64,000 nt of DNA from contig JAFLBH010000001.1 of assembly GCA_017303905.1 (NCBI GenBank), positions 1,774,154 through 1,838,153 of the forward strand. Direction: 5' to 3'. The translations under genes and the position numbers were made by a program. The DNA is from Bacteroidota bacterium (lineage in GTDB: Bacteria; Bacteroidota; Bacteroidia; B-17B0; Aurantibacillaceae). Shown piece by piece: positions 9,223 to 19,426 of this stretch. Numbering within the stretch: the stretch's first letter is position 1; each line of letters begins with the position of its first letter. Below the pieces are notes generated by a model that saw nothing but the letters and a program-made list of their open reading frames with translations, had not been told where the DNA came from and did not search any database.

Positions 9223-11556
9223 ATGAAAAAGAATCTACAATTAGCAGCAATGGCATTTGTTCTAGGATGTGCCACTTTAACTGCGCAAACAGGCCGAGTG
9301 GCTGGTGTGAAAACGCCATTGCAAACTCAGTCTATCAACAGTCACTCTCATTCTCACTCAGAAGGCGAGAGAAGTCCTAGCGGACATATTCGTTGTGCTA
9401 CACCACAGCCATCGGCAGAGTGGGATGCTTGGTTTAATCAAAAGGTAGAAGAGTTTAAGGCACAGAATGCCAACAAAACTCAGATGCCTAATTACACTAT
9501 TCCTGTTGTAGTACACGTTATTCACTCGGGAACCTCTGTAGGTTCCGGTGCTAATATTTCAGCAGCTCAGGTACAAGATCAGATCAATATCTTAAATGCT
9601 GACTTTGCCGGAACAGGTTTAAATGCTACAAATGTCCCTTCAGTATGGTCAGGTTTAAAAGCTAACGTAAACATTACTTTTTGTTTAGCTACAAAAAATC
9701 CTTCAGGAGTAACCTTGGCAGAGCCGGGTATTGATCGTCGTCATTACAATACAATTCCGGGGTTATCTGCTCCGGGTTCGGGATACACTTCAGGAACTAT
9801 TGATGGAACAATTAAGCCTAACACTATTTGGGATCCAACCCGTTATTGCAACATGTGGGTTTGTCAATTAGGTGGAGGTTTATTGGGTTATGCAACATTT
9901 CCAATTGGTACAGGTTTAACAGGTATCACAGGAAGTGGTTCTGCTACAACTGATGGTGTTGTAATGGGGCATAACTATTTTGGTAGTATTGGTTCTGCAG
10001 CAAGTTCAGCTCCATATAACAAAGGTCGTACTACAACTCATGAAGTTGGTCACTGGTTAGGTTTACGTCACATTAACGGTGATGCTAATTGCAGCAACGA
10101 TTTCTGTAATGATACGCCTACACAAGATCAGTTGCACTTTGGATGTCCAACTTTCCCATACCATACAACTCAGTGTAGCGGTAATACACCAAACGGCGAA
10201 ATGTTCATGAACTTCATGGATTATACTGATGATGCTTGTATGTATATGTTTACAACAGATCAAAGAGCTCGTATGCAAACTGCTATGGCAAACGGTACTT
10301 ACCGTAGCCAGTTAACTACAAGTTCAGCTACTTTATGTACTTTATCTGCAGCAACACCAACATCTAACTTTGCTTTGGCAACTTCTGGTTGTACAGGTGC
10401 AGTTATTACTCCAACTAACAACTCTAATGGTACTCCGGCACCAACTTACTTATGGTCTTCAAATCCTGCAACCGGTGTAACATTTAGTCCAAATAATACC
10501 GCTACTAATCCTGGTATTACGTTTGCAAATCCTGGTACTTATACTATTTCTTGCGTGGCTACTAACTCAGTTGGTAATAATTCAAGTAATAAGGTAATTA
10601 GTATTACAGCATGTGCAGGTATTTGTAATGACACTATCATGAATGTATCTAATACTTCAACTCTTGATTTAAGTGTAGCTGGGACTGATACAACAACTCC
10701 GGGTTGTAATCCAAAGGCAGGTTATATCTTCGGATCTAACTGTTATGATGATTTAGAAAAAGCAGAGTTTTTCCCTGTTTCAAAGTATAGTACAATTTCA
10801 ACTCCAAAAATCACCAGTGCAATCGTATTGTTCTTTAAGAACGGTTCACAAGGTACAGGTGGTAATGCTTCAACTCCGGTATCATTAAAATTATACAATG
10901 GTACAATGGCAGGTGGTCCGACAGGAACAACAACTCCATTAGGTGTTTCTGCTTCAAATTTAGGTAACATTACTTCAGGTGTAACTACAACTTCTGTGAA
11001 CTATTGCGGTGCTCCTGGTATTGTTTATTCTTTACCAATCATTTTACCTTATAAATTCAACTTTGCGACGGCTGTTAATGCTCCTGCAACAAATGGATTC
11101 TTTGCGTCTATTACATGTCCTACTGCAGCAGGTGACACAATCGTTGTAATGGATGATGGTGGAAACACTGCAGGTACAAACTGGGAATTATGGTCACCTA
11201 GCGGATGGTACAATATATCTCCAACCTGGGGTGGATTCAACGCTTCAATGGCTATTTTACCTATTATGACATGTTCTGCAACTTCAGTTAACGAAATGGC
11301 TTTAGAAAACAATGTTGTTTTAATGCCAAATCCAACTACAGGGTTAGTAACTGTTGCAGCTACTTTACCTAACGTTGCTGATATGAACATTACAGTTACA
11401 AATGCATTAGGTCAAATCATTTCTGAAACCAGCTTTACAAATGTTAGAAACAACGCGTTTACCGTTGATTTAACAGGTAAAGAAAATGGTGTGTACTTTA
11501 TTAGCATTACAAGCGGTGGTGAGAAAGTTACCAAGCGCGTGATTTTAACGAAGTAA
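9223..11556 (+). CDS. secreted M43-type (pappalysin-like) metalloprotease with T9SS sorting domain
   Basis: Secreted zinc endopeptidase, 777 residues from the ATG at 9223, which begins a good signal peptide (MKKNLQLAAM to LTAQ). The propeptide has a short His/Ser run (SHSHSHSEGE). The catalytic motif is HEVGHWLGLRH (HExxHxxGxxH), with a later Met-turn candidate NFMDYTDD. A PKD/Ig-like module follows, and the last 80 residues or so form a type A T9SS sorting domain (MPNPTTG, then NALGQ, ENGVYFI and a basic end). An ORF extension back to 9142 exists but puts a charged linker before the signal peptide. A terminator follows directly. Confidence 0.85.
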   Translation: MKKNLQLAAMAFVLGCATLTAQTGRVAGVKTPLQTQSINSHSHSHSEGERSPSGHIRCATPQPSAEWDAWFNQKVEEFKAQNANKTQMPNYTIPVVVHVIHSGTSVGSGANISAAQVQDQINILNADFAGTGLNATNVPSVWSGLKANVNITFCLATKNPSGVTLAEPGIDRRHYNTIPGLSAPGSGYTSGTIDGTIKPNTIWDPTRYCNMWVCQLGGGLLGYATFPIGTGLTGITGSGSATTDGVVMGHNYFGSIGSAASSAPYNKGRTTTHEVGHWLGLRHINGDANCSNDFCNDTPTQDQLHFGCPTFPYHTTQCSGNTPNGEMFMNFMDYTDDACMYMFTTDQRARMQTAMANGTYRSQLTTSSATLCTLSAATPTSNFALATSGCTGAVITPTNNSNGTPAPTYLWSSNPATGVTFSPNNTATNPGITFANPGTYTISCVATNSVGNNSSNKVISITACAGICNDTIMNVSNTSTLDLSVAGTDTTTPGCNPKAGYIFGSNCYDDLEKAEFFPVSKYSTISTPKITSAIVLFFKNGSQGTGGNASTPVSLKLYNGTMAGGPTGTTTPLGVSASNLGNITSGVTTTSVNYCGAPGIVYSLPIILPYKFNFATAVNAPATNGFFASITCPTAAGDTIVVMDDGGNTAGTNWELWSPSGWYNISPTWGGFNASMAILPIMTCSATSVNEMALENNVVLMPNPTTGLVTVAATLPNVADMNITVTNALGQIISETSFTNVRNNAFTVDLTGKENGVYFISITSGGEKVTKRVILTK

Positions 11557-11575
11557 TCACAAACTGATTCATATA

Positions 11576-11605
11576 AAAGCCCTTCGCAAACGCGAGGGGC
11601 TTTTT
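11576..11605 (+). terminator. rho-independent terminator
   Basis: A 12-bp stem (AAAGCCCTTCGC / GCGAGGGGCTTT, one G-T pair) with an AAAC loop and a T-run, 20 nt after the metalloprotease stop. Confidence 0.85.
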
Positions 11606-11853
11606 GTTTGTATATGAGTGAAGACTCCCATGATAGTGCTAAAGAAATATGATATACCTAATACTATAAAGTATTGATGAATTAAGTTTTAGCGAGGGTG
11701 TTTAACGATGTGGAAATGCAAAAGTGCTTTCTCGAGTTTAAATACCTATATGTATATATTGAATACGTAATCCTGCGTGTCAAATACAAACCAAAATAAA
11801 GCTAGTGTTGTGTTTAATTATCGTTTCTAAAGCAGATATAGAAAGAGATTAGA
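11606..11853. other. AT-rich intergenic gap
   Basis: Between the terminator and the convergent gene at 11854. I see no ORF, RNA gene or clear repeat here. Confidence 0.5.
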
Positions 11854-12705
11854 TTAGTGTAAGTAATTACGGATTGTAACGTAAATATAAGCCATCCAGT
11901 TATATTGTTCTTGTGTAAACCTGCACCTGCAATTCCAGTAACTCATTATGTTATCTACAGGCGGTAAATAATAATTATTGGCAGCATCCTTTGGTCCGTA
12001 AACAAAACCACAAGGAGCGGTTCCTATACCTGTAGGATAAGGGTCGGCATCTGTATCACAAAAGCCATCACCCATTGTCGTGCAATTGCTTCTTAAAACC
12101 AATTCGCTGCTGGGTCCATCCTCTGAGGCTGTTGAAATTTCCGCAAAAGTATGAGGTAAGCCAAAAAAATGGCCCATTTCGTGAACGGCAGTCATACCTG
12201 TAAAGGCCGATTTACGCATAACTATAATGTCTTTTCCACCCGGCCCGTGTGCATAACCATTTGCAGCAGGCACAATCAAATTATCTACCAAATAAATATT
12301 TATGGTCTTGTCGGTATAATAATTGTAATTACCCACTATTTTGAATTCATGGTTGGGCCTATCCCATTTATTATACTCGTGTTCGGGTATGTATTTAGTG
12401 CTACAGGCTTGAAATTTCAAACAAATAGGGTCGAAGTATTTGTTAAGTATGCTAATACAGGCATTGATGTTTGCCGCCGTTACATTGGGGTTTCCGAGAC
12501 TGTCTAAGAAAACATAAAATACAATTGACAAAGTTTTTTTAAGACAGGTATCGTGCGGTAATAAGGCATTGCTGGCTAAGAGTGATTGGTACTTTGTTTT
12601 TTCTGCCGCGTAATTAGGCATTAGTTCACTTCCACATTCTTTCTGAGAAAGTACTTTCATGGAAAGTAAGCAGCAAATTACCAACAAATAAAAATTAAAC
12701 CTCAT
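11854..12705 (-). CDS. secreted M43-type zinc metalloprotease (short form)
   Basis: 283-residue exported protease: signal peptide in the first 20 residues, then the pappalysin motif HEMGHFFGLPH and the Met-turn NIMSYWNC. It has no visible sorting domain, unlike the 777-residue M43 protein upstream, so it may be released rather than anchored. Cys are frequent near the C-terminus. It is divergent from the large PKD protein, 67 nt apart. Confidence 0.8.
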   Translation of the reverse strand: MRFNFYLLVICCLLSMKVLSQKECGSELMPNYAAEKTKYQSLLASNALLPHDTCLKKTLSIVFYVFLDSLGNPNVTAANINACISILNKYFDPICLKFQACSTKYIPEHEYNKWDRPNHEFKIVGNYNYYTDKTINIYLVDNLIVPAANGYAHGPGGKDIIVMRKSAFTGMTAVHEMGHFFGLPHTFAEISTASEDGPSSELVLRSNCTTMGDGFCDTDADPYPTGIGTAPCGFVYGPKDAANNYYLPPVDNIMSYWNCRCRFTQEQYNWMAYIYVTIRNYLH

Positions 12706-12710
12706 TACGT

Positions 12711-12742
12711 TTTAGTATAAATACAATATTTTTTTATATTTG
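12711..12742 (+). promoter_or_regulatory. predicted Bacteroidota promoter of the PKD-repeat protein
   Basis: TTTA (12711-12714), 20-nt spacer and a perfect TATATTTG -7 box (12735-12742), 30 nt before the ATG at 12773. Confidence 0.6.
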
Positions 12743-12772
12743 TATATACATCAAATCTAATTAATTTTTTGA

Positions 12773-15700
12773 ATGATTAAAAGAGGGCTCAAATTATTTT
12801 TCGTTTTCCTGATGTCCTTTTTCTTTTCAAACGGATTTTCTCAGATTGCTTGTACACCAACCTCGGGTTGTGTGCCTTTGGTAGGGGTAAGCTTTACCGG
12901 TGCGCCTGGTGCTTCAAGCATATTGTGGAGTTTTGGTGATGCCACTTCCTCCAATATTAATAATCCAACACACACTTATGCTACTGCCGGTAACTTTACT
13001 GTAACTTATAATGCCATTGTTTCAGGAAATCCTGTTACATATACTTTATTGGTAAAAGTATTCGGTAAACCTACACCCAATTTTTCTTTTACAATACCGG
13101 CCAGTCATTGTGCTCCTATGACAGTTCCGTTTACCGATTTATCTGTTGGTAGTGGTACAACGCCTATTACAAGTTGGCAATGGGCATTTGGAGATGGTGG
13201 GATAGGAAATACACAAAACCCCAGTTATGTTTATACTATTCCGGGTAGTTTTAGTGTAACATTAATTGCAAAAGATGCCAATGGTTGCGACTCTGCAATG
13301 ACAAAAGGAATAATTAAAGTATCTGCGCAACCTACTGTGGTGATAAATAGTAACCCGCTATCGCTTAATTCATGTACAGTTCCGTTTACCGCCACATTTA
13401 GCGGTTCAAATTGTGTAAGTGGCGCTCCGGGTGGCGGACCACTAACCTATAATTGGGGATTTGGTAATGGACAAACATCCACCTTAATGAATCCATCCGC
13501 TATTACGTATACTACCAATGGTGCTTATACAGTTTCTTTGACAGCAACTGATAATAACAGCTGTGCGAAGACCGTTAGTACAACGGTTAATCTTTTACAA
13601 CCGAAGGTAAAAGTTAAAATTCCGGATACGATTTGTTATGGATATAAAGTTATAATTAAGGATACCTCTATTGCCAATTATACTACATGGAATTGGGGAG
13701 ATGCTACGCCGAATAATACTAATGTGCCGAATGATACCATCATGCACGGTTTTTATACGCCGGGAAATCAAACCATAACTGTTTCGGCCTATATAGGTAG
13801 CTGTGTCTCTACTCAAACATTTGCTGTTTATGTACAAAAAGTTGTTGCAAGTTATACGGCAACCCCTCCTTCGTTTAGTTGTAATAGTCCGTTTCAGATT
13901 AATTTAAACAATACATCCACGTGGGGAAGTACCTTTATTTGGTCCATTCCTACCAATGGAACTCCACCTACTTTTACCGCGAGTGGTGCCTCCTTTACCT
14001 ATTCCATTACCCAAGGAAGTAATAATCCATATACTATTTATGATACAATAGCACCTCCTGTTACATTAATTGCCATTTCAAATTTCGGATGCAGAGACAC
14101 AGTAACAAATGCTTTCGATTCGTTAATGAAAATTACCTCGTATTTCTATACAGACAAAAAAGAAGGTTGTGTGCCTTTAACGGTAAAATTCACGGATAGT
14201 AGTTTTTCCTCAGCACCTATTAATTTTTATCAATGGAATTTCGGTGATGGTTCACCGAATGTAGCAAGTCCAACTGCTACTTCAGTTGTGCATACCTACA
14301 CCGCTGTTGGAACATATACCGTCATTCACATTATACAAAATGTTCCGGGTTGCAGGGATACCTCATTTCAATACACTATTAAAGTTGTTAATCCTCCTAA
14401 TCCTAGTTTTACATTCACGCCATCAGTCGTCTGTTGGAATCAACCTGTGCAAATTATTAATACAACCAATCCGGCCGATTCGGTAAATCATTGGCACATT
14501 ACAAGTGATGCGGGTTATTTCTCGGGCTGTATAACCGATCCGAATCCTTCTTGGACATTTAATCATACGGGTGTGTTTGGATTTACTATGACAGCTTACA
14601 CAAACGGTTGTAAGGCCGATGTGGTTTCCAGTTCTTCAGTTACAGTTAGAGGTCCGATTGCACGTGGACGTTATTATACGAGGTGCGATTCCTCTTATAA
14701 GGTAAAGTTCTCCGCTAATTTAATGGATACACAATACGCCACATGGGATTATGGTGATGGATCTCCGACTCAAACGTTAACTGGTGTTGGCTCGTTTACA
14801 ACTGCGCATACATATACCGCATCAGGAAACTATACTGCAATATTAACAGGGTACAATGCAAGTACAGGATGTTCGCTTTTCAGAGATACTTTAATTGTAA
14901 CAGTCAGAAAAATTAAAGCGCAGTTTTCCAATCAGGCAATCGCCTGTAAATCGGTAAGTACGGTTTATGATGCTTCAATGTCGCAAGATGTTATGAAAGG
15001 ATGTGGTATCGGCTACAACTGGTTTTTTGGCACTTATCCACCTGTAGTAACACCAAATGATTCTGTGTTTTATGCTTTGCCTGCCGGTGTGCATAATGTC
15101 ATGTTGGTTGTGCGAGATACCAATAATTGCGCTGATACAGCTCGTGGTGTTATTAAAATAAGTAGCGTTACTGCTAACTTTAGTATTTCATCCGGAACCG
15201 TTGGTTGCTTACCGTTATACGTTATGACCACCACTAATACATCCACATCTGATACAACCATAACTTTTACGTGGAATTTCGGTGATCCCGGCTCTGGCTC
15301 AAATAATACGTCAACTTCAGTTAATGGCACGCATAATTACACTGCCGCTACCGCACCTTCGCAGAATTTTACAGTTACCTTGTTAGCCAACAATGCAAAT
15401 GGCTGTAAGGATACAATTAGAAAAGTAGTAACTGTTAACGCGCCAAATCCGTTTGTATTACCTACAGCTTCAAATTCAATTTGTGTAAATAGTAGCATTA
15501 CGTTAAATGTAAATAATGCAGGTGGTGCCGTGAGTTATGTTTGGAATTTTAATGACAGTTCTCCTACACAAACTTTATCTACTTCTTCTGTGGTTCATAC
15601 GTTTACAAATGCAGGAGCCTATACAGTTTCTTTAACTACAACGGATGCTTTTGGATGTAAGGGCAACACTACTTTCCCGGTATATGTGCAGAATTATCCT

Positions 15701-17221
15701 GTTCCCGGTTTCTTCTATACCAATCAATGTAATGCAACAAGTACGGTTGCCTGTTCAGGATGCGCTATTGTATTTCAGGATACATCTATTAATCCTGTAC
15801 CTGGTCCTCGTAATTGGAATTTATCCAGCGGAGGTCCGGTTGTAGGTACTGCTACTGTAGGTAACACGTATACCTCACCCGGTAATTATCCGATAACATT
15901 AACTGTGACGAGTTCGTTTGGTTGTCCGGCTACAGTGTCACAAACAATAACTGTATTGGGAGCAGATGCTGATTTCTCCATAGATAAAAATACAGTTTGT
16001 AAAGGGGAAGCTATTCAATTTACGATTAAGGATACCAATAATGTTTATACATGGAGTTGGGATTTTGGTGATGGAACAAATGGAGGTCCGGTTTCGCCTA
16101 CATCACATTCTTATACTTTCCATCCACCGGGAGGAACTACCAATGCTTCGTTAACTTACTGGACAAGTGATTCGGCTTGCAGATATTCGGTTGTATTGCC
16201 TATTAATATCAGAAACATTATTGCTGATTTTGATAGGAATGGCGAAAGCATTAAAGCGGATACTATTCACTGTTTAGGAATTCAGGATGTATTTACAAGT
16301 ACTTCTACCAATGCTACGAGTTGGTATTGGAATTTTGGTGATGGAAACACCAGTACTTCCGTGAACCCAAATCATACTTATTCTTCAGTTGGAACTTATA
16401 CAGTTTTATTAGCGATTTCCGATACACAATATGGTTGTAAGGATACTATCCGTAAACCTATACAAATTGTACCTCCACCAAGTGCTACCGTAACAGGACA
16501 GGATACCTGTGCAGGGAAACCATCTCAATTGGGTGTAATTGGTCAGCCCGGTTATACATACGTTTGGCATCCGGGTAAAAACTTAAATGATTCTACAATA
16601 ACGAATCCTGTAGGAACATTTAGTAATACAACTACATTTACGGTGATGGTAACTGATCCTAACGGTTGTACAACCGCGGTAACGCATCAGGTATATATTC
16701 AACAACCACCGCCATCTGTAAATTGGGATACCAGCGTGGTAATAGGTCAACAAGTTAATGTACCGGGCTATGCCGGAACCGGCTTCACCTATTTCTGGAC
16801 GCCGGGCACAGATCTGAATTGTACCACGTGTCCGATTCCTGTATCAAGTACAACTGTGGATATTGTTTATACTGTTCTAATCGCAGATAGCATGGGATGT
16901 TTTACTGTGACTAATACATTCTCCATACACATTGATCCATTATCCAGTGTAGATGTTCCAACAGCCTTTACACCGAATGGTGATGGGGTGAATGATGTGA
17001 TTTATGTGGATGGTTGGGGAATCCGTAAATTGAATTACTTCCGGATTTATAATCGTTGGGGACAATTATTATTTGAGTCTAACGACATTAAAATCGGATG
17101 GGACGGTTATTATAATGGCGCACCACAAAACATGGAAACATATGTTTATCAGGTATCAGTAGAAACATATGTGGATAAAGAACCTATCTTTAAAACAGGG
17201 ACCTTTAAATTAATACGCTAG
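12773..17221 (+). CDS. large PKD-repeat surface protein with gliding-motility (type B T9SS) C-terminal domain
   Basis: 1482 residues. A signal peptide (about 1-24) is followed by many PKD-like modules, recognised by recurrent WxFGDG or WNFGD motifs with a preceding TS-x-W (for example QWAFGDGG, QWNFGDGS, DYGDGS, DFGDGT, NFGDGN). The last 85 residues (from VPTAFTPNGDGVND to YVYQVSVETY, GTFKLIR) match the gliding-motility-associated C-terminal (CHU_C, type B sorting) domain. Export by the type IX system and display on the surface are inferred; SprB-like adhesins have the same layout. Codon use is like its neighbours. Confidence 0.85.
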   Translation: MIKRGLKLFFVFLMSFFFSNGFSQIACTPTSGCVPLVGVSFTGAPGASSILWSFGDATSSNINNPTHTYATAGNFTVTYNAIVSGNPVTYTLLVKVFGKPTPNFSFTIPASHCAPMTVPFTDLSVGSGTTPITSWQWAFGDGGIGNTQNPSYVYTIPGSFSVTLIAKDANGCDSAMTKGIIKVSAQPTVVINSNPLSLNSCTVPFTATFSGSNCVSGAPGGGPLTYNWGFGNGQTSTLMNPSAITYTTNGAYTVSLTATDNNSCAKTVSTTVNLLQPKVKVKIPDTICYGYKVIIKDTSIANYTTWNWGDATPNNTNVPNDTIMHGFYTPGNQTITVSAYIGSCVSTQTFAVYVQKVVASYTATPPSFSCNSPFQINLNNTSTWGSTFIWSIPTNGTPPTFTASGASFTYSITQGSNNPYTIYDTIAPPVTLIAISNFGCRDTVTNAFDSLMKITSYFYTDKKEGCVPLTVKFTDSSFSSAPINFYQWNFGDGSPNVASPTATSVVHTYTAVGTYTVIHIIQNVPGCRDTSFQYTIKVVNPPNPSFTFTPSVVCWNQPVQIINTTNPADSVNHWHITSDAGYFSGCITDPNPSWTFNHTGVFGFTMTAYTNGCKADVVSSSSVTVRGPIARGRYYTRCDSSYKVKFSANLMDTQYATWDYGDGSPTQTLTGVGSFTTAHTYTASGNYTAILTGYNASTGCSLFRDTLIVTVRKIKAQFSNQAIACKSVSTVYDASMSQDVMKGCGIGYNWFFGTYPPVVTPNDSVFYALPAGVHNVMLVVRDTNNCADTARGVIKISSVTANFSISSGTVGCLPLYVMTTTNTSTSDTTITFTWNFGDPGSGSNNTSTSVNGTHNYTAATAPSQNFTVTLLANNANGCKDTIRKVVTVNAPNPFVLPTASNSICVNSSITLNVNNAGGAVSYVWNFNDSSPTQTLSTSSVVHTFTNAGAYTVSLTTTDAFGCKGNTTFPVYVQNYPVPGFFYTNQCNATSTVACSGCAIVFQDTSINPVPGPRNWNLSSGGPVVGTATVGNTYTSPGNYPITLTVTSSFGCPATVSQTITVLGADADFSIDKNTVCKGEAIQFTIKDTNNVYTWSWDFGDGTNGGPVSPTSHSYTFHPPGGTTNASLTYWTSDSACRYSVVLPINIRNIIADFDRNGESIKADTIHCLGIQDVFTSTSTNATSWYWNFGDGNTSTSVNPNHTYSSVGTYTVLLAISDTQYGCKDTIRKPIQIVPPPSATVTGQDTCAGKPSQLGVIGQPGYTYVWHPGKNLNDSTITNPVGTFSNTTTFTVMVTDPNGCTTAVTHQVYIQQPPPSVNWDTSVVIGQQVNVPGYAGTGFTYFWTPGTDLNCTTCPIPVSSTTVDIVYTVLIADSMGCFTVTNTFSIHIDPLSSVDVPTAFTPNGDGVNDVIYVDGWGIRKLNYFRIYNRWGQLLFESNDIKIGWDGYYNGAPQNMETYVYQVSVETYVDKEPIFKTGTFKLIR

Positions 17222-17222
17222 T

Positions 17223-17789
17223 CTAGGGTTTTAATTTAAAATCGCGCGCGAGAAGCGAGTAAACTGCTGAGTCGAGAAATTTCCCGTTGAAATAAAAGTT
17301 TTCCTTGAAATAAGCTTCCTGTTTAAAATTGTTCCTCTGTAAGATGCCAATCGATGCGTCGTTCGCAGGATTAACAATCGCTTCTATAGAGTGAAGTTTT
17401 AATGAGTTAAATCCGTAATCCAAAACTGCGTTGAGTGCTTCATTCATCAATCCTTTGCCTTGTAAATCGGGATGTAGTGCATAACCAACTTCAGCTCTGT
17501 AATGTGGCTTTTTGAAATTCCATAAGCAAATGGTTCCTTGAAGTTTTGAGTTTTCCGGTGTACAAATCGCCCATGTGACTGCGTTATTTTCTTTTTCGAG
17601 ATTGTTAATCAGGTGTATGAAATCTTCCGCCTCTTTAATTGTTTTAGCGCGCTCTCTGTCAATATAACGCATCACGCGTTCATCGCTACGCATGAATTGC
17701 ATTTCAGGTCCGTCGCTTAATTTCACATTGCGTAAGATTAAACGGGAAGTTTTAAGAGTGGGGAAGGGTGTGAAATTTACTTCTATCAT
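17223..17789 (-). CDS. GNAT-family N-acetyltransferase (RimJ/RimL-like)
   Basis: 188 residues with N-terminal LKTSRLILRNVKLSD, then VGYALHPDLQGKGLMNEA (acetyl-CoA pyrophosphate loop, Q/R-x-x-G-x-G/A) and VNPANDASIGILQRNNF, all typical of ribosomal-protein-type GNATs. The target is unknown. It is 2 nt from the next minus-strand gene. Confidence 0.85.
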   Translation of the reverse strand: MIEVNFTPFPTLKTSRLILRNVKLSDGPEMQFMRSDERVMRYIDRERAKTIKEAEDFIHLINNLEKENNAVTWAICTPENSKLQGTICLWNFKKPHYRAEVGYALHPDLQGKGLMNEALNAVLDYGFNSLKLHSIEAIVNPANDASIGILQRNNFKQEAYFKENFYFNGKFLDSAVYSLLARDFKLKP

Positions 17790-17791
17790 AC

Positions 17792-18265
17792 TTATTTGGT
17801 GGCTTTGATGAATTCTTTGGAAATTTCATTTCCGTTTTCATCGTGATGAATTATTAATGTATTTCCGAATTTATCATTAATAGTTAGTTTTCCTTTCCAA
17901 CGAGTAGAGATTCTTTCACCTTCTAAAAACACACTGCCATCGCGGTGATAGGCCATGTAAGAGCCATTCATGCTCCCATTAACGAACATAATTTTGTTTT
18001 TGATATTACTATTGTTGTAGTAGAAAATCCACTCGCCCACTTTTCGATTGTCTTTATATCTTCCGGATTCGATATTTTGATCGCCTTTATATCCTTTGGT
18101 GGGTTGGTTCATTCCTCTCGTTATCCATTTCCCCTGCTTCCAATTATTTATATCAATTAGATTTAGGGTGTCTTTTCCTGCCGGCCCTCCTAGTTCGTAG
18201 GATTGTGCTTGCGAAAAACAATTCAATAGCATGAGCGTAAAAACCGCCGACAAAAATGATTTCAT
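17792..18265 (-). CDS. exported MORN-like repeat protein
   Basis: 157 residues with a signal peptide (about 1-20) and repeats of the form GRYKDNRKVGEWIFYYNN and GSMNGSYMAYHRDG, like the MORN/YwqK-type repeat proteins common in Bacteroidota. A related protein is in the cassette array at 40879-41919. Function not known. Confidence 0.6.
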   Translation of the reverse strand: MKSFLSAVFTLMLLNCFSQAQSYELGGPAGKDTLNLIDINNWKQGKWITRGMNQPTKGYKGDQNIESGRYKDNRKVGEWIFYYNNSNIKNKIMFVNGSMNGSYMAYHRDGSVFLEGERISTRWKGKLTINDKFGNTLIIHHDENGNEISKEFIKATK

Positions 18266-18309
18266 GATTTTTATTTACAAGTTAAGAAGGAAAAAAGACA
18301 ATGTCAAGT

Positions 18310-19425
18310 TTAAAACATGGCCAATACATAACCTAATACCGCTCCGCCCAACACCACAAACGCAGAGTTTACTTTTTTGATACCAAAACAAACTATAATA
18401 CTTAACACTGCAATTACAATCGTGCGCCAGTCACTAATACTTTCTTTGGCCATGCCAAAACATACAAAAACAATGAGTGCAACAGAAGCGACATTCACGG
18501 CATCTAAAAAAACAGCTAATTGTTTACTCTTTCTCATTTTCGGTACTAGCGGATTTAATAACCACACCAATAAAAAGGAGGGGAGGAAAATACCGATTGT
18601 GCTTACAATGGCCCCGCTTAATCCGTTGATTTGATACCCGATAAATGTGACAGCCGAAAAAACCGGACCCGGCGTAAATTGTCCCACTGCCACTGCGTCC
18701 ATTAATTGCTGTTTGGTTAATAAACCTTGCTTCACTAATTCTTCATCCAAGAACGCGAATAATACATAGCCGCTTCCGTATAAGATGGAACCAATTTTTA
18801 AAAAGCTCAGAAATAATTTGAGGTTTGTGCCGCTAAACCAAACATTCGTTTGTAAAAGTAAAAGAGGTGCAACGCCATTGATGTTTTCGGTTTTCTTAAA
18901 GCGGTGCAGTAAAAGTGCCGCGGCTCCGCTGCAAAAGAGCACCAGTATTTCGTTAAATCCTAAGAAACAAAATAGTAGAGCAAACAATCCAATTACAATG
19001 AGCTGAACATTTTTGAGTGAAGCTTTGGCCATTGGGTACACGGCTGATAAGATAACCGCAATGATGGCAGGTTTTATTCCGTAAATAAATTGTTGTACCG
19101 CTGGGAGCACACCGTAAGTTTTATATAACCAGGCAAAAAATCCGGTGATAATAACTGCCGGAACAATAAAACAAAGGCCTGCTAAAAGCAATCCTTTTAA
19201 TCCGCCGCGCTCATGACCAATATGAATGGCCATTTCAGTACTATTAGGTCCGGGAATTAAATTGGTAGCACCGAGTAAATCAAGGAAATGCTGATCACTC
19301 ATCCATTTCTTTTTTTGTACCACTTCATCGCGCATCATGGCAATGTGAGCTGCGGGTCCACCAAAAGCCGTTACACCTAATTTTAAAAAAAGTGTTGCTA
19401 TTTCTTTTAATGCTGTGTTTTGCAT
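18310..19425 (-). CDS. chrA: chromate transporter family protein ChrA
   Basis: 371-residue CHR-family membrane protein with two homologous halves, each containing a FGGP/GSGY-type motif (VTAFGGPAAHIAMM near residue 20; ILYGSGYVLFAF in the second half) and a GxxTPGP segment (NLIPGPNSTE and VGQFTPGPVFSA). In characterised members it exports chromate with proton coupling. Its stop is next to an MFS gene on the same strand (1-nt gap). Confidence 0.85.
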   Translation of the reverse strand: MQNTALKEIATLFLKLGVTAFGGPAAHIAMMRDEVVQKKKWMSDQHFLDLLGATNLIPGPNSTEMAIHIGHERGGLKGLLLAGLCFIVPAVIITGFFAWLYKTYGVLPAVQQFIYGIKPAIIAVILSAVYPMAKASLKNVQLIVIGLFALLFCFLGFNEILVLFCSGAAALLLHRFKKTENINGVAPLLLLQTNVWFSGTNLKLFLSFLKIGSILYGSGYVLFAFLDEELVKQGLLTKQQLMDAVAVGQFTPGPVFSAVTFIGYQINGLSGAIVSTIGIFLPSFLLVWLLNPLVPKMRKSKQLAVFLDAVNVASVALIVFVCFGMAKESISDWRTIVIAVLSIIVCFGIKKVNSAFVVLGGAVLGYVLAMF

Positions 19426-19426
19426 T